Shown: positions 1-3,911 of the stretch, in pieces
Layout of the letters: the number at the start of each line of letters is the position of its first letter
Position numbering within the stretch: position 1 is the stretch's first letter
DNA from: Chromatiales bacterium
GTDB taxonomy: Bacteria; Pseudomonadota; Gammaproteobacteria; CAMYNG01
Assembly: GCA_027021685.1 (NCBI GenBank)
Contig: JALUTW010000500.1
Coordinates: 1 to 5,457, forward strand
Reading direction: 5' to 3'
DNA: 5,457 nt
The notes under the pieces: model-generated
What the model saw: the letters and a program-made list of their open reading frames with translations, nothing else
Told to the model about the DNA's origin: nothing
Database searches by the model: none
Translations under genes and position numbers: made by a program

Positions 1-86
1 CCTTCATTCAGGTGCAGCTCAACGTCCCGGACTTGCCAAGGGCTCTCAATGCCCAGTATCTGGGCGTAAAGGTCTCGATCTTTCAT
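1..86 (-). CDS. ISL3-family transposase, N-terminal 28 codons (partial)
   Basis: The gene starts at the ATG at 86 and reads leftward off the window. It encodes MKDRDLYAQILGIESPWQVR and continues DVELHLNE. This opening (an acidic/basic M-K-D-x-x-L-Y start, a short L-G-I-x-x-P-W segment, then an alternating hydrophobic strand) is typical of ISL3 transposases, in which a zinc-ribbon and helix-turn-helix region come before the catalytic DDE domain. None of those later domains is in view. The start is supported by its position just inside the element's inverted repeat and by family resemblance; the Shine-Dalgarno sequence is weak (an AGGG about 8 bases upstream). Whether the gene is intact outside the window is unknown. 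Confidence 0.8.
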   Translation of the reverse strand, partial: MKDRDLYAQILGIESPWQVRDVELHLNE

Positions 87-104
87 GGCAGGTACCCTAA
101 GCTA

Positions 105-128
105 CCCACACAAATTGGGGAAGACCCC
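105..128. repeat. Terminal inverted repeat of the ISL3-like element
   Basis: The sequence running outward from the transposase is cccacacaaattgggg followed by aagacccc. Its outer 12 bases (117-128) form a small hairpin, gggg-aaga-cccc. The boundary is placed at 128 from the family-typical GGGTCTT terminus; a shift of a base or two is possible. The T-rich bases just outside (129-136) are the likely target-site duplication, but the second copy is not in the window. Confidence 0.65.
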
Positions 129-178
129 TTTTTTGTTGAGGCATCATACGAGGATGGAAAGACAGGGGGCTGGCGGCA

Positions 179-194
179 GGCGGCGCCCGCCGCC
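179..194 (-). terminator. GC-rich hairpin downstream of the 209-556 gene
   Basis: A perfect 6-bp stem (ggcggc / gccgcc) with a 4-base loop lies 14 bases past the stop codon of the leftward gene at 209-556. No T-run follows on the minus strand, so it is at best a partial or factor-assisted terminator. It is the only notable structure between that gene and the insertion sequence. Confidence 0.3.
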
Positions 195-208
195 ATCGTT
201 GCGGGCAC

Positions 209-556
209 TCAGGCATCGGCACCGAAGCGGCGGGCAATGGCCGCCACCAGGGGCGGCGGCGGATAGTCCCGGGCCTGGGCCAGGAAGTCCTGCCACTGGC
301 GGTAACGGGCCGCCAGCTCGGGATCGGTGCCCTGGCAACCCAGCACCTGGACCACGCACTCCCCCACCCGCCACGGCCCCTCGCCGCGCACCTGCCCCTG
401 TGCCAGGTGAATGGTCTCGTCGGGATCCCCCAGGTGCCACCAGAGATCGAACCACAGCATGCCCTGCGGGTGGCGGAAGTGGTGGGCCATGACGGTACGG
501 CTGCCGTCAGGGAGCCTGATTTGCAGGGGAGCGGTGACGGTGAACAGGTCGGCCAT
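209..556 (-). CDS. Uncharacterised 115-residue protein
   Basis: I do not recognise this family. The protein begins MADLFTVTAPLQIRLPDGSR, has a Trp/His-rich centre (residues ~25-55, with MLWFDLWWHLGDPDETIHL), and ends in a helical stretch. It has no signal peptide, membrane segment or cysteine motif (its two cysteines are isolated), so a small soluble cytoplasmic protein is likely. The reading frame stays open upstream of the ATG at 556, but no better start is visible. The chosen ATG begins a typical beta-strand pattern and lies just after the stem-loop repeat at 571-595. The spacer has no convincing Shine-Dalgarno sequence beyond AAGAT. Codon use is strongly G/C-ending, like the neighbours. 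It stands alone between the Hsp20 terminator and the insertion sequence. Confidence 0.7.
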   Translation of the reverse strand: MADLFTVTAPLQIRLPDGSRTVMAHHFRHPQGMLWFDLWWHLGDPDETIHLAQGQVRGEGPWRVGECVVQVLGCQGTDPELAARYRQWQDFLAQARDYPPPPLVAAIARRFGADA

Positions 557-570
557 CGGGCCGATCTTAA

Positions 571-595
571 CAGGATGTCGAAAAAGGTCATCCTG
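571..595 (-). repeat. Stem-loop repeat, copy 1 (leader of the 209-556 gene)
   Basis: Arms caggatg (571-577) and catcctg (589-595) form a perfect 7-bp stem around an 11-base loop containing tcgaaaaagg. The element is 23/25 identical to 2841-2865 on the opposite strand, with 17 bases exact. In the direction of the leftward gene it reads tttttcgacatcctg toward the start codon, 14 bases away. It could be a REP-like dispersed repeat, an RNA leader structure or a regulator site. Confidence 0.7.
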
Positions 596-609
596 ACCTT
601 TTCCAATGC

Positions 610-638
610 GCCGAACCCGGCGCAGGCCCGGGTTCGGC
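610..638. repeat. Perfect 10-bp inverted repeat, 9-base loop
   Basis: Arms gccgaacccg (610-619) and cgggttcggc (629-638) are exact reverse complements around gcgcaggcc. Neither strand has a T-run beside it, so it is not a standard intrinsic terminator. It lies between the start of the 209-556 gene and the hsp20 terminator, where the promoter of the 209-556 gene should be. A cruciform or dyad operator, or part of a composite repeat, are both possible. Confidence 0.5.
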
Positions 639-674
639 TGTGCCAAATCAACCGGCCACGCGCCTGACTTGCGG

Positions 675-694
675 GCGGGGCATCCCTGCCCCGC
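675..694. repeat. Perfect 8-bp inverted repeat, 4-base loop
   Basis: Arms gcggggca (675-682) and tgccccgc (687-694) flank tccc. It lies five bases before the diverged stem-loop repeat copy at 699-722, so the two may form one composite intergenic element. No T-run is present. Confidence 0.5.
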
Positions 695-698
695 TCCA

Positions 699-722
699 GC
701 AGGCTGCGTTTCAACAGCCTGC
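699..722 (+). repeat. Stem-loop repeat, diverged copy 2
   Basis: Arms gcaggctg (699-706) and cagcctgc (715-722) form a perfect 8-bp stem with loop cgtttcaa. On the minus strand it reads caggctgttgaaa, which aligns with caggatgtcgaaa of copy 1. The base that differs in one arm (A to C) is matched by the paired base in the other arm (T to G), so the stem is preserved. The loop is 3 bases shorter. I assign it to the same family with moderate confidence. It lies beyond the hsp20 terminator, not directly before a start codon. Confidence 0.5.
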
Positions 723-745
723 CGATTCGGCGGACACAGAAGCAC

Positions 746-772
746 AAAAAATGGCCGGCTCGCGGCCGGCCA
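746..772 (-). terminator. Intrinsic terminator of the hsp20 gene
   Basis: Reading leftward, an 8-bp stem (tggccggc / gccggcca; 765-772 pairing with 752-759, 5-base loop) is followed directly by six T residues (746-751 on the minus strand). This is the classic Rho-independent form. It begins 38 bases after the hsp20 stop codon and implies that hsp20 is transcribed alone, separate from the 209-556 gene. Confidence 0.85.
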
Positions 773-810
773 CAAGGTCACGCCATGGAGATGTGTCGGT
801 TGCGTCCGTT

Positions 811-1293
811 TCAACCCTCCTCGATGGGAATGGTGTGCCGCTTCTCGCTCTCCAGCTTGGGCAGGGTCAGCTCCAGCAGGCCGTCACGGAACACGGCCTT
901 GGCCTTGCTGTCGTCCACCGCCGCCGGCAGCGGGATGGTACGGAGGAACTCACCGGTGCCGATCTCGCGCCGGTAATACTCGCCGCCCTTCTCCTCCTTC
1001 TCGTGGTGGGTGCGGCCGCGGATGGTCACCGAGTGGTCGGTGGCCGAGATCTCGAGGTCCTCCTTGCGGACACCGGGGACGGCGGCCCGCACGACGATGG
1101 CGTCATCCTGATCGATGATGTCCACCTGCGGCAGGCTTACCCGGCCCAGGGCACCTTCCAGACCCATGGGGCGCAGCCACCGCCGGCGGAACAGGTCATC
1201 GAACATGCGGTCCATTTCGTCGAACAGCGCCAGCGGGCGAAACGGTACGACCTTTTCGGCTTCGGTCTCCACTACCGCCTTCTCAGTCGCCAT
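811..1293 (-). CDS. hsp20: Small heat-shock protein, Hsp20/alpha-crystallin family
   Basis: ATP-independent cytoplasmic holdase that binds unfolding proteins and passes them to DnaK/ClpB-type refolding machines (family knowledge). The 160-residue product has the family's normal length and order. Residues 1-~50 are the variable N-terminal arm with FDEMDRMFDDLFRR. The alpha-crystallin domain covers ~55-150, starting at VDIIDQDDAIVVRAAVPGVR, with the conserved AxPGVxKEDLxI segment and, near the end, AVFRDGLLELTLPK. The C-terminal tail carries the I-x-I anchor (I155-P-I157) that docks on neighbouring dimers during oligomer assembly. The ATG at 1293 is fixed by a full Shine-Dalgarno sequence, AAGGAGGTG, at 1298-1306. 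A strong terminator follows, so it is monocistronic. Heat regulation is expected for the family, but only a -10-like half site is visible upstream. Confidence 0.96.
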   Translation of the reverse strand: MATEKAVVETEAEKVVPFRPLALFDEMDRMFDDLFRRRWLRPMGLEGALGRVSLPQVDIIDQDDAIVVRAAVPGVRKEDLEISATDHSVTIRGRTHHEKEEKGGEYYRREIGTGEFLRTIPLPAAVDDSKAKAVFRDGLLELTLPKLESEKRHTIPIEEG

Positions 1294-1324
1294 GATGCAC
1301 CTCCTTTTCCATCGCTTGCCCCAA

Positions 1325-1360
1325 TGACATGCCTTAATATATGGGCGAAAATCGGAAACC
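1325..1360. promoter_or_regulatory. AT-rich island, candidate divergent promoter (hsp20 / 1422 gene)
   Basis: Between the divergent genes lies the only AT-rich patch in an otherwise GC-rich gap. Leftward (hsp20), it reads cgcccatatattaagg. The CCCATATA part resembles the -10 element of heat-shock sigma factor promoters (CCCCATnTA), but I find no CTTGAAA-type -35 at 13-15 bases. A plain sigma-70 -10 (TATATT) is the alternative. Rightward, TTGCCC (1316-1321) lies 16 bases from TATATG (1338-1343). These are weak matches judged by eye. Confidence 0.35.
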
Positions 1361-1421
1361 GTATTGATCCCGGTCAAGGCCGGACCGGATCCCGCGCTTG
1401 ACATGTAACACATTGAAAGAG

Positions 1422-1730
1422 ATGAAAAAAACAGAAACGGCCCAGGTCCCTCCCTTCGGCGCCTACCTGGTGGCGCGGCGGGCGGGAAGTCATGGCGCCT
1501 CCCGGTGGGCGGCGGGCGAGCTGGCCCTGGTCTTCTCCCGCCCGCCCCGGCACGACGGCCGGCGGGCCACCTGCGACCTGCTGTTCGAGAACGGGCGCAC
1601 CGTGTTCGGCCTCCCGGCCGCGCTGGTGGCCGCGGACTTCGACCACGTCCACACCGACCCGGCCGTGGTGCTGGACGGCTGTTCCACCAACCCCGGCTGG
1701 GCGGTGGCCCGCGCCGCTGCCGGGCGCTAG
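1422..1730 (+). CDS. Uncharacterised 102-residue protein
   Basis: I do not recognise this protein. It begins MKKTETAQVPPFGAYLVARR, then has a basic Gly/Ala/Arg segment and a more structured half (~residues 50-95, with CDLLFENGRTVFGLPAALVA and an Asp/His-containing stretch DFDHVHTD). There are two cysteines but no CxxC motif, and no membrane span. Nearly every codon ends in G or C, and the pattern holds through to the TAG, which is why I accept it over the opposite-strand open frames. The start is uncertain: a TTG at 1398 is in frame, and the Shine-Dalgarno-like GAAAGAG abuts the ATG at 1422. The gene diverges from hsp20, so shared heat regulation is possible but unproven. Confidence 0.6.
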   Translation: MKKTETAQVPPFGAYLVARRAGSHGASRWAAGELALVFSRPPRHDGRRATCDLLFENGRTVFGLPAALVAADFDHVHTDPAVVLDGCSTNPGWAVARAAAGR

Positions 1731-1757
1731 CGGGGCGCCGGGCCGGAAGGTCGCCCC

Positions 1758-1784
1758 GGGTGCCGGCCCCGCCGGCCGGCGCCC
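1758..1784. terminator. GC hairpin between convergent genes
   Basis: Arms gggtgccggc (1758-1767) and gccggcgccc (1775-1784) pair over 10 positions with one G-T type mismatch, around a 7-base loop. It lies between the ends of the 1422-1730 gene and the leftward transporter gene. It has no T-run, so bidirectional termination is an inference from position. Confidence 0.35.
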
Positions 1785-1795
1785 GCGATCCGCCC

Positions 1796-2725
1796 TCAGG
1801 TCTCCGCCTTCCGTCCCCTGTCCCGGCGTGCCTCCGCCTCCACGAATACGCGCTTGACGCGGGGGAAGGCGGAGCGGATCTTGCGGTCCAGGGCGTGAAT
1901 GGTGCGTTCCATCTCGCCCACCTCCAGGTTGTCACGGAAATCCACCGAGATGTTCACCAGGATGAACTCCGGTCCCATGTGCATGGTGAGCACTTCGTTG
2001 ACGTGCTCGATGTTGGGACTGGCAGCGAGGATGCGGCGGATACCCTCCACCACCTCCGGGTCGGCACTCTCCCCGATGAGCAGCCCCTTGCTCTCCACCG
2101 CCAGCCACACCGCGGTGCCGCCGAGAATGAGGCCGATGATCACCGAGGCCAGGCCGTCGTACACGGGATCACCGGTGACCTGGGCCAGCCCCACCCCGGC
2201 CCCCGCCACCAGCAGCCCCAGCAGGGCCGCGGAATCCTCGAACAGCACCACGAACAGCGACGGGTCCTTGCCTTCGCGCACCGCCTGGATATAGCCCCGC
2301 CGCCCCCGCGCCCGGCCGAAGGCGCGGAAGGCCACGAACCAGGCCGCGCCCTCGAACACCAGCGCCAGCCCCAGGACGATGTAGTTGACCAGGGGATCGG
2401 AGATGGCCCGCGGATGGCGGATATGGTTGAGCCCCTCGTAGATGGAGACCCCGGCCCCCACGGCGAAGATGAGTATGGCCACGACGAAGGACCAGAAATA
2501 GATCTCCTTGCCGTGGCCGAAGGGGAACTCGGGCGAGGGCGGGCGGCGGGAGCGGCGCAGCCCGTGCAGCAGCAGAAGCTGGTTGCCGGTGTCCACCAGG
2601 GAGTGGATGCCCTCGGACAGCATGGCCGAGCTGCCGGTGAGCCCGGCGGCGACGAACTTGGTGACGGCGATGGCACTGTTGCCCAGCAGCGCGGCGACGA
2701 TGACCCGGGTGGCGGAACCGGCCAT
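1796..2725 (-). CDS. Cation diffusion facilitator, ZnT9/SLC30A9-like metal transporter
   Basis: Inner-membrane antiporter of the CDF family, probably exporting Zn2+ or a similar divalent cation for protons; the exact metal is not readable from sequence. The 309-residue product has the CDF layout. Hydrophobic spans cover ~8-30, 32-54, 76-98, 112-136, 157-182 and 187-212, and a cytoplasmic C-terminal domain follows from ~220. TM2 carries the metal-site HxxxD motif (H41-S-L-V-D45, within SEGIHSLVDTGNQ). TM5 has LFEDSAALLGL (E163, D164) where most CDF proteins have HxxxD/DxxxD. This and the FPFGHGKEIYFWSFVVAI segment point to the ZnT9-like branch. The frame is open to a GTG at 2788, but the ATG at 2725 has a good Shine-Dalgarno (GGGGAG, 6 bases upstream) and begins just before TM1. 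Divergent from the thioredoxin gene. Confidence 0.92.
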   Translation of the reverse strand: MAGSATRVIVAALLGNSAIAVTKFVAAGLTGSSAMLSEGIHSLVDTGNQLLLLHGLRRSRRPPSPEFPFGHGKEIYFWSFVVAILIFAVGAGVSIYEGLNHIRHPRAISDPLVNYIVLGLALVFEGAAWFVAFRAFGRARGRRGYIQAVREGKDPSLFVVLFEDSAALLGLLVAGAGVGLAQVTGDPVYDGLASVIIGLILGGTAVWLAVESKGLLIGESADPEVVEGIRRILAASPNIEHVNEVLTMHMGPEFILVNISVDFRDNLEVGEMERTIHALDRKIRSAFPRVKRVFVEAEARRDRGRKAET

Positions 2726-2798
2726 GGCTTGCTCCCCTGTTTTTGCGCGCAGCTTACCATCCACCGCCGGAGGAATCCCACTCGCCACGCGGCTGGGC

Positions 2799-2804
2799 TA
2801 CAAT
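2799..2804 (+). promoter_or_regulatory. Candidate -10 element for the thioredoxin gene
   Basis: TACAAT in the context tgggcTACAAT is a near-consensus sigma-70 -10 hexamer in a very GC-rich gap. The -35 region at the usual distance is poor. Transcription from here would give a leader of about 70 bases that includes the stem-loop repeat at 2841-2865. Confidence 0.45.
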
Positions 2805-2840
2805 GCGCCGCCGGCCCGGAACCGGTGCGGCCGCAAAGGC

Positions 2841-2865
2841 CGGGATGCCCTTTTTCGACATCCTG
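2841..2865 (+). repeat. Stem-loop repeat, copy 3 (leader of the thioredoxin gene)
   Basis: The sequence cgggatgccc followed by tttttcgacatcctg is the reverse complement of copy 1 (571-595) with two mismatches in 25; 2849-2865 is an exact 17-base match. The stem pairs ggatg-type arms with one A-C mismatch near its base. It ends 16 bases before the thioredoxin ATG and faces the gene in the same direction as copy 1 faces its gene. Confidence 0.7.
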
Positions 2866-2881
2866 CCAGATTCCACGCAGC

Positions 2882-3220
2882 ATGACGGATCGCGTTTTCG
2901 ACATCGACCTGGAACAGTTCGACGAGGCCGTGCTCGCCCGGCGCGGCCCGGTGCTGGTGGACTTCTGGGCCCGGTGGTGCCCGCCCTGCCTCGCCATCGC
3001 CCCGGTGCTGGAGGCAGCGGTGGCCGGGCATCCCGGCCTGGCCCTGGCCCGGGTGGAAGTGGATGCAGGGGAAAACATGAAGCTGGCCGGGCGCTACCGG
3101 GTGCGCGGGTTCCCCACCGTCATCCTGTTCCGCGGGGGACACGAGCTGGATCGCTTCAGTGGCGCCCGCGGCGCGGGCTTCGTGCAGGAGTTCCTGGCCC
3201 GCCACCTGGGGGGAGCGTGA
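2882..3220 (+). CDS. Thioredoxin-family protein with WCPPC active site
   Basis: Small cytoplasmic dithiol-disulfide oxidoreductase of the thioredoxin fold: 112 residues, the usual thioredoxin length, with no signal peptide. The fold signatures are in order: FDIDLEQFDEAVL (residues 6-18), the strand PVLVDFWA (23-30), the active site W32-C-P-P-C36, the helix to ~50, the strand LALARVEVDAGEN (53-65), and RVRGFPTVILFRGG (73-86), where P78 is the conserved cis-proline next to the active site. Classical thioredoxins have WCGPC. The Pro-Pro dipeptide is more usual in TlpA/ResA-like proteins and should shift redox potential, so a specialised reductant role is possible. The ATG at 2882 is chosen because it begins the domain; no good Shine-Dalgarno precedes it, although the frame is open upstream. 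slyD follows 164 bases downstream with its own promoter candidate. Confidence 0.93.
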   Translation: MTDRVFDIDLEQFDEAVLARRGPVLVDFWARWCPPCLAIAPVLEAAVAGHPGLALARVEVDAGENMKLAGRYRVRGFPTVILFRGGHELDRFSGARGAGFVQEFLARHLGGA

Positions 3221-3244
3221 AAAACCGCGGGCAACTCCGCGAGG

Positions 3245-3256
3245 ATGTGCTACACT
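3245..3256 (+). promoter_or_regulatory. Candidate extended -10 promoter for slyD
   Basis: The gap between the thioredoxin and slyD genes holds atgtgcTACACT: a TACACT hexamer (3251-3256) preceded by TGTGC, which resembles an extended -10. No good -35 lies 16-18 bases upstream. It would give a leader of about 120 bases for slyD. Visual call only. Confidence 0.4.
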
Positions 3257-3384
3257 TGGCCTTGAACCTGTCCATTCCCGCCCGTCCCACCGCAATGTTC
3301 CCGCTCCGTTCTTGGTCCATTGACCGGTGAGCCGGCCCGATGGACACCGACTGATCATCCAACCGAAACCGGGGACTCTGACTC

Positions 3385-3861
3385 ATGCAAATCGCCGATC
3401 AGAAAGTCGTCACCATCGACTACACCTTGACCGACGACAACGGCAACATCCTGGACCGCTCCGAGGGCGGCCGTTTCGCCTATCTCCATGGCGCCCACAA
3501 CATCATCCCGGGGCTGGAAAAGGCCCTGGCCGGCAAGGCCGCGGGAGACGAGGTGGAAGTGCGTATCCAGCCCGAAGAGGGCTACGGGCCCCGCGACGAG
3601 ACCCTGCGCCAGGTGGTCTCCCGCGAGATGTTCGACACGCCCGACGAAATCGAGGTGGGACGCCAGTTCCATGCCCAGACGCCCGAGGGCGACACCCTGA
3701 TCATCACCGTGGTGGGCGTCGAGGGTGACGAGGTCACCATCGACGGCAACCATCCCCTGGCGGGCATGACGCTCAACTTCGACGTCAAGGTGGTGGACGT
3801 GCGCGAGGCCACGGCCGAGGAAATCGCCCACGGTCACGCCCACGCGGGCGGCGCCGAGTAG
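3385..3861 (+). CDS. slyD: FKBP-type peptidyl-prolyl isomerase, SlyD family
   Basis: Cytoplasmic cis-trans prolyl isomerase and chaperone. In E. coli, SlyD also binds nickel through a His/Cys-rich tail and helps hydrogenase maturation. The 158-residue product follows SlyD closely: an FKBP half (~1-68, with YLHGAHNIIPGLEKALAGK), the inserted chaperone flap domain (~70-125, with EEGYGPRDETLRQVVSREMF), and the return to FKBP with the hallmark DGNHPLAGMTLNFDVKVVDV (residues ~116-135). The C-terminus keeps only a short HGHAH motif (H149, H151, H153), whereas E. coli SlyD (196 residues) has a long metal-binding tail. Strong nickel storage is therefore unlikely, while folding activity should be intact. 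The ATG at 3385 starts the conserved domain; the Shine-Dalgarno is a modest GGGGA. Confidence 0.95.
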   Translation: MQIADQKVVTIDYTLTDDNGNILDRSEGGRFAYLHGAHNIIPGLEKALAGKAAGDEVEVRIQPEEGYGPRDETLRQVVSREMFDTPDEIEVGRQFHAQTPEGDTLIITVVGVEGDEVTIDGNHPLAGMTLNFDVKVVDVREATAEEIAHGHAHAGGAE

Positions 3862-3866
3862 TCACC

Positions 3867-3893
3867 CGGCGGGGCCCGTCACGGGCCCCGCCG
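3867..3893. terminator. Perfect 12-bp hairpin between slyD and the rhodanese gene
   Basis: Arms cggcggggcccg (3867-3878) and cgggccccgccg (3882-3893) are exact reverse complements with a 3-base loop. It starts 6 bases after the slyD stop and 18 bases beyond the stop of the convergent rhodanese gene. There is no T-run on either side, only a pyrimidine-rich gtgtacccttccct on the right. Position and strength suggest a shared bidirectional terminator of the GC-stem type. Confidence 0.6.
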
Positions 3894-3911
3894 TGTACCC
3901 TTCCCTGACCG

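Larger units (their letters stand above)
1..128 (-). mobile_element. ISL3-family insertion sequence, one end only
   Basis: The left edge of the window is the 5' end of an insertion sequence. It consists of the start of a leftward transposase (1-86) preceded by a terminal inverted repeat ending near 128. The N-terminal transposase residues and the form of the terminus (read leftward: GGGTCTTCCCC, then an AATTTGTG stretch) match what I know of ISL3 elements. These elements usually have inverted repeats of about 15-40 bp and make an 8-bp target duplication. The other end lies outside the window, so completeness and the duplication cannot be judged. It inserted about 80 bases past the stop codon of the neighbouring leftward gene, which it therefore leaves intact. 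Confidence 0.8.

Noticed and set aside
12..266. Plus-strand frame across the insertion sequence end
   Set aside because: It is antisense to the recognisable ISL3 transposase start and crosses the element boundary into low-complexity sequence.
640..665. TTTGGCAC on the minus strand as a sigma-54 -24 element
   Set aside because: The required GC element about ten bases after the GG is missing.
1294..1330. Possible RNA thermometer (ROSE or fourU type) in the hsp20 leader
   Set aside because: Only a 4-bp gatg/catc pairing around the Shine-Dalgarno is visible. There is no UUUU or UUGCU segment positioned to mask AGGAGG, so it is not supported by eye.
1398..1403. TTGACA as the -35 of a promoter for the 1422 gene
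   Set aside because: No -10 hexamer lies at 16-18 bases; that distance falls on the ATG itself (gatgaa). Kept only as an uncertainty about the start.
1505..3220. A 571-codon open frame on the plus strand covering the transporter gene and running into the thioredoxin gene
   Set aside because: It is antisense to a convincing CDF transporter and has low-complexity Arg/Gly/His composition typical of antisense frames in GC-rich DNA. Only its last 112 codons (2882-3220) are a real domain.
3226..3241. Small hairpin cgcgg/ccgcg after the thioredoxin stop
   Set aside because: A five-base GC stem with no following T-run is expected by chance at this base composition.
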